Positions 43,697-52,757 of a stretch of 64,000 nt of DNA are shown one piece after another. The number at the start of each line of letters is the position of its first letter. The stretch's first letter is position 1. Source of the DNA: Streptomyces sp. NBC_01481 (GTDB lineage: Bacteria > Actinomycetota > Actinomycetes > Streptomycetales > Streptomycetaceae). Made by a program: the position numbers and the translations under genes. The stretch lies in assembly GCF_026339995.1 (NCBI RefSeq), contig NZ_JAPEPT010000002.1, positions 1,183,501 through 1,247,500 of the forward strand. Reading direction: 5' to 3'. The notes below the pieces were generated by a model. It was given only the letters and a program-made list of their open reading frames with translations. It was not told where the DNA came from and did no database searches.

Positions 43697-45370
43697 GTGC
43701 TGCGCATCGGAAATGCCTCCGGCTTCTACGGCGACCGCTTCGACGCCGTGAAGGAAATGCTCACGGGTGGGCCTCTCGACATCCTGACCGGCGACTATCT
43801 CGCCGAGCTCACCATGCTCATCCTCGGCCGCGACCGGCTGAAGGACCCCCGCCTCGGCTACGCCAAGACCTTCCTGCGGCAGCTGGAGGAAAGCCTCGGC
43901 CTCGCCCAGGACCGCGGAGTGAAGATCGTCGCCAACGCGGGCGGGCTCAATCCGGCCTCACTCGCCGACGCCGTACGCGAACTCGCCGACCGCGTCGGCG
44001 TCCCCGTCAAGGTCGCCCACGTCGAGGGCGACGACCTCGCCGACCGCTTCCCCGGCGCCCTCAGCGCCAACGCCTACCTCGGCGGCACCGGAATCGCCGA
44101 GTGCCTGCGCGCCGGGGCCGACGTCGTCGTCACCGGCCGGGTCACCGACGCCGCCCTCGTCACCGGGCCCGCGACCGCGCACTTCGGCTGGGGGCCCGAG
44201 GACTACGACGCGCTCGCCGGCGCGGTGGTCGCCGGGCACGTACTCGAATGCGGCACCCAGGCCACCGGCGGCAACTACTCCTTCTTCAGCGGCCACGACG
44301 TACGCCGTCCCGGCTTCCCCCTCGCCGAGATCCACGCCGACGGCACCAGCGTCATCACCAAGCACGACGGCACCGGCGGCCTCGTCGACGTCGGCACGGT
44401 CACCGCGCAGCTGCTGTACGAGACCGGAGGCGCGCGCTACGCCGGACCGGACGTCACCGCGCGCCTGGACACCGTACGGCTGGCGCAGGACGGCGAGGAC
44501 CGGGTGCGGATCTCCGGCGTACGCGGCGAAGCCCCGCCGCCCACCCTCAAGGTCGGCCTCAACCGCATCGGCGGCTGGCGCAACGAGGTCGTGTTCGTGC
44601 TCACCGGGCTCGACATCGAGGCCAAGGCCCGCCTCGTGCGCGAACAGCTCGACGACGCCCTCGGCAAGCACCGCCCGGCCGAGGTCCGCTGGGAGCTGGC
44701 CCGCACCGAGCGGCCCGACGGCGACACGGAGGAGCGCGCCAGCGCCTATCTGCGCCTTGTCGTGCGCGACAGCGACCCCGACAAGGTGGGGCGTGCGGTG
44801 AGCGGTGCGGCGATCGAGCTGGCGCTCGGCAGCTACCCGGGCTTCCATGTGACGGCCCCGCCCGGCAAGGGCGCGCCGTACGGGGTCTTCGAGGCCGAGT
44901 ACATCGACGCGGCCGAGGTGACGCACACGGCAGTACTGCCCGACGGGCGCCGGATCACGATGCCGACTCCCGTACGTACGCAGGACGTCGAGCCGGTCCC
45001 GGACGAGGGCGGGCTGCCCGCGGAACTGCCCGCCGGGCCGCGCCGGGCCGCGCCCCTCGGGCTGATCGCCGGCGCCCGCAGCGGCGACAAGGGAGGCGAC
45101 GCCAACGTCGGCGTGTGGGCGCGCTCCGACGACGCCTGGCGCTGGCTCGCCCACGAGCTGACCGTCAACCGCTTCCGCGCGCTGCTCCCGGAGACCGCCG
45201 AGCTGACCGTCGTACGCCATGTCCTGCCGAATCTGCGGGCCCTGAACTTCACCGTCGAGGGGATTCTCGGCGAAGGCGTCGCCGCGCAGGCCCGCTTCGA
45301 TCCGCAGGCCAAGGCGCTCGGCGAGTGGCTGCGTTCGCGCTACGTCGACATCCCGGAGGTACTGCTATGA
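43697..45370 (+). CDS. Acyclic terpene utilization AtuA-family protein (DUF1446)
   Basis: A 557-residue protein of the AtuA/DUF1446 family: MLRIGNASGFYGDRFDAVKE, VKIVANAGGLNPASLADAVR, DVVVTGRVTDAALVTGPATA and LIAGARSGDKGGDANVGVWA. AtuA belongs to the citronellol/geraniol (acyclic terpene) degradation cluster of Pseudomonas; its exact reaction is not established. It starts 3 bp after the previous stop and overlaps the carboxylase start (ATGA). Confidence 0.88.
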   Translation: MLRIGNASGFYGDRFDAVKEMLTGGPLDILTGDYLAELTMLILGRDRLKDPRLGYAKTFLRQLEESLGLAQDRGVKIVANAGGLNPASLADAVRELADRVGVPVKVAHVEGDDLADRFPGALSANAYLGGTGIAECLRAGADVVVTGRVTDAALVTGPATAHFGWGPEDYDALAGAVVAGHVLECGTQATGGNYSFFSGHDVRRPGFPLAEIHADGTSVITKHDGTGGLVDVGTVTAQLLYETGGARYAGPDVTARLDTVRLAQDGEDRVRISGVRGEAPPPTLKVGLNRIGGWRNEVVFVLTGLDIEAKARLVREQLDDALGKHRPAEVRWELARTERPDGDTEERASAYLRLVVRDSDPDKVGRAVSGAAIELALGSYPGFHVTAPPGKGAPYGVFEAEYIDAAEVTHTAVLPDGRRITMPTPVRTQDVEPVPDEGGLPAELPAGPRRAAPLGLIAGARSGDKGGDANVGVWARSDDAWRWLAHELTVNRFRALLPETAELTVVRHVLPNLRALNFTVEGILGEGVAAQARFDPQAKALGEWLRSRYVDIPEVLL

Positions 45371-46965
45371 CTGTGCTCGCCTCGGCCGTCGACTCCACGG
45401 GTCCCGATTACGCAGCCCGCCGCGAGGCCATGCTCGGCCGGCTCACCGAGCTGGAGGCCGAGCACGCGAAGGCGCTCGCGGGCGGCGGCGAGAAGTACGT
45501 CGCCCGGCACCGGGCGCGCGGAAAGCTGCTCGCGCGCGAACGCATCGAGCTGCTGCTCGACCCCGACACGCCCTTCCTGGAACTGTCCCCGCTCGCCGCG
45601 TGGGGCAGCGACTATCCCGTCGGCGCGTCGATGGTCACCGGCATCGGTGTGGTCGAGGGCGTCGAGTGCCTGATCACGGCCAACGACCCGACCGTGCGTG
45701 GTGGGGCGTCCAACCCCTGGACGCTGAAGAAGGCTCTGCGCGCCAACGAGATCGCGTACGCCAACCGGCTGCCCTGCATCTCGCTCGTCGAGTCCGGCGG
45801 GGCGGATCTGCCGTCCCAGAAGGAGATCTTCATCCCCGGCGGGGCGCTGTTCCGGGATCTGACGAGGCTGTCGGCGGCCGGGATCCCGACGATCGCGGTC
45901 GTCTTCGGGAACTCGACCGCCGGAGGCGCGTACGTCCCCGGCATGTCCGACCACACCATCATGATCAAGGAGCGCTCGAAGGTCTTCCTGGGCGGGCCGC
46001 CGCTGGTGAAGATGGCGACGGGGGAGGAGAGCGACGACGAGTCGCTCGGCGGCGCGGAGATGCACGCCCGTACGTCCGGACTCGCCGACTACTTCGCCCT
46101 CGACGAGGCGGACGCGCTGCGGCAGGCGCGGCGGGTCGTCGCCCGCCTCAACTGGCGTAAGGCACACGGCGATCCGGGGCCCGTCGAGCCGCCCAAGTAC
46201 GCGGAGGAGGAGCTGCTCGGGATCGTGCCCGAGGATCTGAAGACTCCCTTCGACCCGCGCGAGGTCGTCGCGCGGATCGTCGACGGCTCGGACTTCGACG
46301 AGTTCAAACCGCTGTACGGGCCGAGCCTGGTGACCGGGTGGGCGCGGCTGCACGGCTATCCGGTGGGCGTGCTGGCCAACGCGCAGGGCGTGCTCTTCTC
46401 GGCGGAGTCCCAGAAGGCGGCGCAGTTCATCCAGTTGGCGAATCAGCGCGATGTGCCGCTGGTCTTCCTGCACAACACCACCGGCTACATGGTCGGCAAG
46501 GAGTACGAGCAGGGCGGCATCATCAAGCACGGCGCGATGATGATCAACGCGGTGTCGAACTCGAAGGTCCCGCATCTGTCGGTGCTGATGGGCGCGTCGT
46601 ACGGGGCCGGGCACTACGGAATGTGCGGGCGGGCGTACGACCCGCGCTTCCTCTTCGCCTGGCCCAGCGCCAAGTCCGCGGTGATGGGGCCGCAGCAGCT
46701 CGCGGGCGTGCTGTCGATCGTGGCGCGCGCGTCGGCCGCCGCGAAGGGGCAGCCGTACGACGAGGAGGCGGACGCCGGGCTGCGCGCGATGGTCGAGCAG
46801 CAGATCGAGGCGGAGTCGCTTCCGATGTTCCTCTCGGGGCGGCTGTACGACGACGGCGTGATCGACCCCCGCGACACCCGTACGGTCCTCGGACTGTGCC
46901 TGTCCGCGATCCACACGGCACCGGTCGAGGGCGCGCGCGGCGGCTTCGGCGTCTTCCGGATGTGA
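45367..46965 (+). CDS. Acyl-CoA carboxylase, carboxyltransferase (beta) subunit
   Basis: A 532-residue crotonase-fold carboxyltransferase (MccB/AtuC-like). ARGKLLARERIELLLDPDTP, CLITANDPTVRGGASNPWTL and NSTAGGAYVPGMSDHTIMIK (oxyanion and acyl-CoA loops), then LHNTTGYMVGKEYEQGGIIK and AWPSAKSAVMGPQQLAGVLS. It transfers CO2 from biotin to a branched acyl-CoA such as 3-methylcrotonyl- or geranyl-CoA; the sequence alone does not separate these. Pairs with the alpha subunit 7 bp downstream. Confidence 0.92.
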   Translation: MTVLASAVDSTGPDYAARREAMLGRLTELEAEHAKALAGGGEKYVARHRARGKLLARERIELLLDPDTPFLELSPLAAWGSDYPVGASMVTGIGVVEGVECLITANDPTVRGGASNPWTLKKALRANEIAYANRLPCISLVESGGADLPSQKEIFIPGGALFRDLTRLSAAGIPTIAVVFGNSTAGGAYVPGMSDHTIMIKERSKVFLGGPPLVKMATGEESDDESLGGAEMHARTSGLADYFALDEADALRQARRVVARLNWRKAHGDPGPVEPPKYAEEELLGIVPEDLKTPFDPREVVARIVDGSDFDEFKPLYGPSLVTGWARLHGYPVGVLANAQGVLFSAESQKAAQFIQLANQRDVPLVFLHNTTGYMVGKEYEQGGIIKHGAMMINAVSNSKVPHLSVLMGASYGAGHYGMCGRAYDPRFLFAWPSAKSAVMGPQQLAGVLSIVARASAAAKGQPYDEEADAGLRAMVEQQIEAESLPMFLSGRLYDDGVIDPRDTRTVLGLCLSAIHTAPVEGARGGFGVFRM

Positions 46966-46972
46966 GGCACTG

Positions 46973-49240
46973 ATGATCTCCACTCTGCTGGTCGCGAACC
47001 GGGGCGAGATCGCCTGCCGGGTCTTTCGCACCTGCCGCGAGCTGGGCATCGCGACGGTCGCGGTGTACTCGGACGCGGACGCGTCGGCACTGCATGTGCG
47101 GGAGGCGGACGCGGCGGTACGACTGCCGGGGGCGGCGCCCTCGGACACGTATCTGCGCGGCGACCTGATCGTGAAGGCGGCGCTGGCGGCGGGCGCGGAC
47201 GCGGTGCATCCCGGGTACGGATTCCTGTCCGAGAACGCGGAGTTCGCCAGGGCGGTGACGGACGCGGGCCTGGTGTGGATCGGGCCGCCGCCCTCGGCCA
47301 TCGAGGCGATGGCGTCCAAGACGCGCGCGAAGGAACTGATGGGCGGCGCGCCCCTGGCCGATGTGACCGCGGACGACCTGCCGGTCCTGGTCAAGGCGGC
47401 GGCGGGCGGCGGCGGCCGGGGCATGCGGATCGTCCGCTCGCTGGACGAACTCCCGGGCGAGCTGGAGGCGGCGCGAGCCGAGGCGCTGAGCGCGTTCGGC
47501 GACGGAGAGGTCTTCATCGAGCCGTACGTCGAGAACGGCCGCCATGTGGAAGTCCAGGTGCTGGCGGACGCGTACGGGACGGTGTGGGCGCTGGGGACGC
47601 GCGACTGCTCGCTCCAGCGCCGCCACCAGAAGGTCATCGAGGAGTCCCCGGCGCCGGGACTGCCCGCCGAACTGGTCGCCTCGCTCCACGAGTCGGCGGT
47701 GACGGCGGCGCGGGCGGTGGGCTACCGGGGCGCGGGCACGGTGGAGTTCCTGATCTCCCCGGCGGGCCGCGCCCACTTCCTGGAGATGAACACCCGCCTC
47801 CAGGTCGAACACCCCGTGACGGAGGCGGTGTTCGGCCTCGACCTGGTGGCGCTCCAGCTGCGGGTGGCGGAGGGTTCGCGGCTCCCGGCGACGCCGCCGG
47901 AGGCCAGGGGCCACGCGGTGGAGGCGAGGCTGTACGCGGAGGACCCTGCGACGGGGTGGACGCCGCAGACGGGGGTGCTGCGGGCGCTTGACGTGCGGGT
48001 CTTTCCCACCCACCCGCCCTTGAACGTGGGGGGCGGGACCCCCCACACCCCCGCGGGCCCGGCGCTTCGCGCGGGCGGTCGGGTGGCCGACGGCCTGGGC
48101 CCCGTCGCGGGCGGTCCGGCGCTTCGCGCGGGCGAGTCGGGTGCCGTGCCCGGTGGTCAGGCGGGCCACGGATCGGTGCTTCCCGCGGACGGCCCGAGCG
48201 GTGCGGCGGCGGGCGGTGGCCCTGCGGCCGGCGGTCCGGCGCTTCGCGCGGACGATTCCGGTGCTTCTCCCGGTGGCCGGGCCGGTCTTGGCCCGGCGCT
48301 TCGCGCGGACGGGCCCGTGGACGACGGCCCCGGGGGCGTGGCCGCCGCAGGCCACGACCTCGTGCACGCCGCCCCCTGGCTGCGCGTTGATGCCGGGTAC
48401 GCCGCCGGGGACTCCATCGGCGTGCACTACGACCCCATGATCGCCAAGGTCATCGCCTGGGCACCCACCCGCGACGCCGCCGTGCGGCTGCTCGCGCAAG
48501 CCCTGCGGCGGGCGCGCGTGCACGGGCCCGTGACCAATCGGGCCCTGCTCGTGCGGTCCCTGGAGCATCCCGACTTCACCGGCGCCCGGCTCGACACCGG
48601 GTTCTACGAGCGGCACCTCGACGCCCTCACCGCGCCCGCCGACGGGGAGCGGTACGCCGCCATCGCCGCCGCGGTCGCCGATGCCGCCGCCCGGCCCGGA
48701 GCCTGGCGGAATCTGCACTCGCAGCCGCAGGTCAAGGGCTACGGCGAGCACGAGGTCCGGTATCGCCGAACCCGCGGCGGCGGGTTCGAGCTCGTCGACG
48801 AGCCCGGCGTGCGCGTCGTCGACGCCCGCCCGGACCGGGTGCGGCTCGAGATCGACGGGATCGTGCGGCCCTTCGACGTCACCGATCACGGTGACGGGTA
48901 CGTCCACATCGACAGCCCCACCGGCGCGCACGCGCTCGCCGTGCGGCCGCGGTTCACCGATCCGCAGGACCGGGCCGAGCCCGGTTCGCTGCTCGCGCCC
49001 ATGCCCGGGACCGTCGTCCGCGTCGGGGACGGGCTCGCCGCGGGGGCCAAGGTCACCCAGGGGCAGCCACTCGTATGGCTGGAGGCCATGAAGATGGAGC
49101 ACCGCATCCTCGCGCCCGCCTCCGGCATCCTCACCGCGCTCCACGCCGTACCCGGCCGTCAGGTCGAGGTCGGCGCCCTGCTCGCCGTCGTCAACGAAGT
49201 AACGGCGGAAGCCACACAGGAGGAGGACACCGCGTCATGA
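46973..49240 (+). CDS. Acyl-CoA carboxylase, biotin carboxylase/BCCP (alpha) subunit with repeat insertion
   Basis: A 755-residue protein. The biotin carboxylase part contains VANRGEIACRVFRTCRELGI, the ATP-grasp loop AAAGGGGRGMRIV and EMNTRLQVEHPVTEAVFG. The C-terminal BCCP domain has LEAMKMEH with biotin on Lys707. Relatives are ~640-670 residues. The excess is ~120 residues (342-464, bases about 47996-48365) of Ala/Gly/Pro-rich repeats inserted between GVLRALDV and WLRVDAGY, inside the biotin-carboxylase C-terminal domain. It is in frame and probably a flexible loop. Stop overlaps the dehydrogenase start. Confidence 0.9.
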   Translation: MISTLLVANRGEIACRVFRTCRELGIATVAVYSDADASALHVREADAAVRLPGAAPSDTYLRGDLIVKAALAAGADAVHPGYGFLSENAEFARAVTDAGLVWIGPPPSAIEAMASKTRAKELMGGAPLADVTADDLPVLVKAAAGGGGRGMRIVRSLDELPGELEAARAEALSAFGDGEVFIEPYVENGRHVEVQVLADAYGTVWALGTRDCSLQRRHQKVIEESPAPGLPAELVASLHESAVTAARAVGYRGAGTVEFLISPAGRAHFLEMNTRLQVEHPVTEAVFGLDLVALQLRVAEGSRLPATPPEARGHAVEARLYAEDPATGWTPQTGVLRALDVRVFPTHPPLNVGGGTPHTPAGPALRAGGRVADGLGPVAGGPALRAGESGAVPGGQAGHGSVLPADGPSGAAAGGGPAAGGPALRADDSGASPGGRAGLGPALRADGPVDDGPGGVAAAGHDLVHAAPWLRVDAGYAAGDSIGVHYDPMIAKVIAWAPTRDAAVRLLAQALRRARVHGPVTNRALLVRSLEHPDFTGARLDTGFYERHLDALTAPADGERYAAIAAAVADAAARPGAWRNLHSQPQVKGYGEHEVRYRRTRGGGFELVDEPGVRVVDARPDRVRLEIDGIVRPFDVTDHGDGYVHIDSPTGAHALAVRPRFTDPQDRAEPGSLLAPMPGTVVRVGDGLAAGAKVTQGQPLVWLEAMKMEHRILAPASGILTALHAVPGRQVEVGALLAVVNEVTAEATQEEDTAS
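48055..48320 (+). repeat. Degenerate ~58-bp repeats inside the carboxylase alpha gene
   Basis: Five copies of a GGTCCGGCGCTTCGCGCGG-like core near 48056, 48113, 48171, 48233 and 48292 (spacing 57-62 bp), encoding GPALRAGG, GPALRAGE, GSVLPADG, GPALRADD and GPALRADG. The segment starts with a TTTCCCACCCACCCGCC stretch like the end of the dispersed intergenic repeats, suggesting a repeat inserted and then amplified in frame. Confidence 0.75.
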
Positions 49241-50364
49241 CCATAGAGAGCCAGGAACACACCGCACTGCGTGCCGCCGTCGCCGCGCTCGGACAGCGCC
49301 ACGGCCGGGGCTACGAACGCGAACAGCTGTGGGCGGAGGCCGCCAAGCTCGGCTATCTCGGCGTGAACCTCCCCGAGGAACACGGCGGCGGCGGAGGCGG
49401 CATGGCCGAACTGTCCATCGTTCTGGAGGAGTTGGGCGCCGCGGGCTGTCCGCTCCTCATGATGGTCGTCTCACCCGCCATCTGCGGCACCGTCATCGCC
49501 CGGTTCGGCACGCCGGAGCAGAAGCAGAAGTGGCTGCCGGGCCTCGCCGACGGCAGCCTCACCATGGCCTTCGGCATCACCGAGCCCGACGCCGGGTCCA
49601 ATTCGCACCGGATCACGACCACCGCGCGCCGTGACGGTGACGGCTGGGTGCTCTCCGGGCGCAAGGTCTTCATCTCGGGCGTGGACATCGCCGACGCCAC
49701 CCTCATCGTCGGCCGCACCGAAGACGCCCGTACGGGCAAGCTCAAGCCCTGCCTCTTCATTGTCCCCCGCGACGCCGAGGGCTTCCAGCGCTCGCAGATC
49801 GACATGGAACTGCAGGCCCAGGAGAAGCAGTTCGAGCTCGTCCTCGACGACGTCGCCCTGCCCGCCGACGCGCTCGTCGGGGACGAGGACGCCGGTCTCC
49901 TCCAGCTCTTCGCCGGGCTCAACCCCGAGCGCATCATGACCGCCGCCTTCGCCATCGGGATGGGACGGTACGCACTCGCCCGCGCCATCGACTACGCCAA
50001 GACCCGCCAGGTCTGGAAGGAGCCCATCGGCGCCCACCAGGCCATCGCCCACCCCCTCGCCCAGTCCCACATCGAGCTCGAACTCGCCCGCCTGATGATG
50101 CAGAAGGCCGCGGCCCTCTACGACGCCGGCGACGACATCGGCGCGGGCGAGGCGGCCAACATGGCCAAGTACGCGGCCGGTGAGGCCTGTGTGAAGGCCG
50201 TCGACCAGGCCGTCCACACCCTCGGCGGCAACGGCCTGACCCGGGAGTACGGCCTCGCCTCCCTCATCACTGCCGCCAGGGTCGCCCGGATCGCCCCGGT
50301 CAGCCGCGAGATGATCCTCAATTACGTATCCCACCAGTCCCTGGGTCTCCCCAAGTCCTACTGA
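49237..50364 (+). CDS. Acyl-CoA dehydrogenase
   Basis: A 375-residue FAD enzyme. LTMAFGITEPDAGSNSHRIT is the first ACAD signature and QAVHTLGGNGLTREYGLASL the second. The C-terminal half contains GRYALARAIDYAKTRQVW. The catalytic Glu position is unusual to assign by eye. It oxidises the acyl-CoA to the 2-enoyl-CoA that the carboxylase or hydratase would use. Confidence 0.9.
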   Translation: MTIESQEHTALRAAVAALGQRHGRGYEREQLWAEAAKLGYLGVNLPEEHGGGGGGMAELSIVLEELGAAGCPLLMMVVSPAICGTVIARFGTPEQKQKWLPGLADGSLTMAFGITEPDAGSNSHRITTTARRDGDGWVLSGRKVFISGVDIADATLIVGRTEDARTGKLKPCLFIVPRDAEGFQRSQIDMELQAQEKQFELVLDDVALPADALVGDEDAGLLQLFAGLNPERIMTAAFAIGMGRYALARAIDYAKTRQVWKEPIGAHQAIAHPLAQSHIELELARLMMQKAAALYDAGDDIGAGEAANMAKYAAGEACVKAVDQAVHTLGGNGLTREYGLASLITAARVARIAPVSREMILNYVSHQSLGLPKSY

Positions 50365-50412
50365 CAAAGGAGATTCTGGGCGTCCACCCGGAGGACACAG
50401 CGAGGGGCCACG

Positions 50413-51990
50413 ATGGTGTTCCAGAGCGAGTACGCAGATGTCACGCCCGTCACCGAGCCGATCCACGACGCGGTGCTCGGCCGGGCAGCCGAGTTCGGCG
50501 ACGCAATCGCCCTGATCGACGGCGTGAACGGCACCACCGTCACGTACGCGCAGCTCGACCGGTTCCACCGGCGCATCGCCGCCGCCCTCGCCGACGCGGG
50601 CCTGCGCAAGGGCGACGTCCTCGCCCTGCACAGCCCCAACACCGTCGCCTACCCCTCCGTCTTCTACGGGGCCACCCGCGCCGGCGCCTCGGTCACCACC
50701 GTGCATCCGCTCGCCACGTCGGAGGAGTTCGCCAAGCAGCTGCGTGACTCCTCCGCCCGCTGGATCGTCACCGTCTCACCGCTGCTCGAAGTCGCCCGCA
50801 GGGCCGCCGAACTGGCCGCGGGCATCGAGGAGATCTTCGTCTGCGACCGCGCCGACGGGCATGTGAGCATCCTCGACATGCTCGGCGGGACCGCACCCGA
50901 GTCGGACGTCGTCATCGACCCGGCGAAGGACATCGCCGCCCTGCCGTACTCCTCGGGCACCACCGGCATCCCCAAGGGAGTGATGCTCACGCACCGCTCC
51001 ATCGCCACCAACCTCGCCCAGCTCCACCCGCTGATGCCGATGGATCCCGGCGACCGCATCCTCGCCGTACTGCCGTTCTTCCACATCTACGGACTCACCG
51101 CGCTGATGAACGCGCCGCTGCGGCAGGGCGCCACCGTCGTCGTCCTGCCCCGCTTCGAGCTGGAGACCTTCCTCGCGGCGATCGAGACGCACCGCATCAA
51201 CGCCATCTACGTCGCCCCGCCGATCGTCCTCGCCCTCGCCAAGCACCCGGCCGTCGCGAAGTTCGACCTGTCCTCGCTGGAATACATCATCTGCTCGGCC
51301 GCACCCCTGGACGCCGAGCTGGCCGCGGCCTGCTCCAAGCGGCTCGGGCTGCCGCCCATCGGCCAGGCGTACGGCATGACCGAACTCTCGCCCGGCACCC
51401 ACCTCGTCCCCAAGGGCGCCGAGAACCCGCCGCCCGGCACCGTCGGCAAACTCATCGCGTCGACCGAGATGCGGATCTGCTCCCTCGACGACCCCGGCAA
51501 GGACGCCGCACCCGGCGAGGAGGGCGAGATCGCGATCCGCGGCCCGCAGGTGATGAAGGGCTATCTCGGACGCCCCGAGGACACCGGCCGCATGATCGAC
51601 GCCGACGGCTGGCTGCACACCGGCGACATAGGCCGGGTCGACGACGGCTGGCTCTTCGTCGTCGACCGGGTCAAGGAGCTCATCAAGTACAAGGGCTTCC
51701 AGGTCGCGCCCGCCGAGCTGGAGGCACTGCTGCTCACCCACGAGGGCATAGCGGACGCGGCGGTGATCGGTGTGTACGACGAGAACGGGAACGAGATCCC
51801 CAAGGCGTACGTCGTACGGCAGCCGGCCGCCGAAGATCTCAGTGAGGACGGCATCATCGGCTTTGTCGCCGAGCGCGTCGCGCCGTACAAGAAGATCCGC
51901 CGCGTCGAATTCATCGGCGCGGTTCCCCGCGCGGTGTCGGGAAAGATCCTCAGGCGTGAACTGAGGGACCGGGAGAGGGAGAACACGTGA
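50413..51990 (+). CDS. AMP-dependent acyl-CoA synthetase (4-coumarate:CoA ligase-like)
   Basis: A 525-residue ANL-superfamily ligase. The P-loop is LPYSSGTTGIPKGVMLTH, GQAYGMTELSPGTHL is the A5 motif, GWLHTGDIGRVDDGWLF carries the ribose-binding Asp, and the C-terminal Lys lies in PRAVSGKILRRELR. It activates a carboxylic acid to its CoA thioester, the entry step of the pathway. Separated by 48 bp from the dehydrogenase, with GGAGGACACAGCGAGGGG before the ATG. The next GTG overlaps its stop. Confidence 0.92.
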   Translation: MVFQSEYADVTPVTEPIHDAVLGRAAEFGDAIALIDGVNGTTVTYAQLDRFHRRIAAALADAGLRKGDVLALHSPNTVAYPSVFYGATRAGASVTTVHPLATSEEFAKQLRDSSARWIVTVSPLLEVARRAAELAAGIEEIFVCDRADGHVSILDMLGGTAPESDVVIDPAKDIAALPYSSGTTGIPKGVMLTHRSIATNLAQLHPLMPMDPGDRILAVLPFFHIYGLTALMNAPLRQGATVVVLPRFELETFLAAIETHRINAIYVAPPIVLALAKHPAVAKFDLSSLEYIICSAAPLDAELAAACSKRLGLPPIGQAYGMTELSPGTHLVPKGAENPPPGTVGKLIASTEMRICSLDDPGKDAAPGEEGEIAIRGPQVMKGYLGRPEDTGRMIDADGWLHTGDIGRVDDGWLFVVDRVKELIKYKGFQVAPAELEALLLTHEGIADAAVIGVYDENGNEIPKAYVVRQPAAEDLSEDGIIGFVAERVAPYKKIRRVEFIGAVPRAVSGKILRRELRDRERENT

Positions 51991-52757
51991 CGGAAAGCCT
52001 GCCGGAAGGCATGACGGAACGCCCGCCGCTGGTCGTCACCGCACACGAACGCGGCATCGCCACCCTGACGCTGGACTCGCCGGACAACCGCAACGCCCTG
52101 TCGGCGCGGCTGGTCGGCGAGCTGGCGCAGGCGCTGGCGGACTGCGCCAAGGACGAGTCCGTACGGGCCGTGGTGCTCACCCACACCGGGTCTACGTTCA
52201 GCGCGGGCGCGGACCTGAAGGCCCCGCCCAACCCGTACACCTTCGTCGGCCTGCTGCGGCAGATCGTCACCCTGCCCAAACCGGTCGTCGCCCGCGTCAC
52301 CGGGCACGTCCGGGCGGGTGGCCTCGGTCTGCTCGGGGCGTGCGACATCGCGGCCGGCGCCACGGGCGCGGACTTCGCGTTCACGGAGGTACGCATCGGG
52401 GTCGCGCCCGCCGTCATCTCCCTGCCCCTGCTGCCGCGCATGGACCCGCGCGCTGCCGAGCGCTACTACCTCACCGGTGAGCGTTTCGACGCGGCCGAGG
52501 CGGCCCGCACGGGACTGCTCACCCTCGCCGCCGACGACGTGGACGCGGCGCTCGCCCCGGTGCTCGACGGGCTGCGCAGAGCATCCCCGCAGGGCCTCGC
52601 CGCGTCGAAGGAACTGCTCGCGGCCAGGGTGCTGGAGGCCTTCGACCGGGACGCGGAGGACCTGGTCCAGCGCTCGGCGTCCCTCTTCGCGTCCGCCGAG
52701 GCCCGCGAGGGGATGACGGCCTTCCTCGAACGACGGGACCCCGCATGGGTGTGGTGA
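51987..52757 (+). CDS. Enoyl-CoA hydratase/isomerase family protein
   Basis: A 256-residue crotonase-fold protein: IATLTLDSPDNRNALSARLV, FSAGADLKAPPN (oxyanion loop, first strand), VTGHVRAGGLGLLGACDIAA and FTEVRIGVAPAVISLPLL. The Glu pair of true hydratases is only partly kept (one in the FTEV region), so an isomerase or methylglutaconyl-CoA-type hydratase is also possible. GTG start overlapping the ligase stop. Confidence 0.87.
   Translation: MTESLPEGMTERPPLVVTAHERGIATLTLDSPDNRNALSARLVGELAQALADCAKDESVRAVVLTHTGSTFSAGADLKAPPNPYTFVGLLRQIVTLPKPVVARVTGHVRAGGLGLLGACDIAAGATGADFAFTEVRIGVAPAVISLPLLPRMDPRAAERYYLTGERFDAAEAARTGLLTLAADDVDAALAPVLDGLRRASPQGLAASKELLAARVLEAFDRDAEDLVQRSASLFASAEAREGMTAFLERRDPAWVW

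Noticed and set aside
43498..45366. Upstream extension of the carboxyltransferase frame
   Set aside because: Runs through the TIGR03084 and AtuA genes in another frame with Arg-rich composition; the true ATG is at 45367.
46544..49144. 866-residue minus-strand frame antisense to the carboxylase alpha gene
   Set aside because: Shadow of a real gene with BCCP and ATP-grasp motifs on the other strand.
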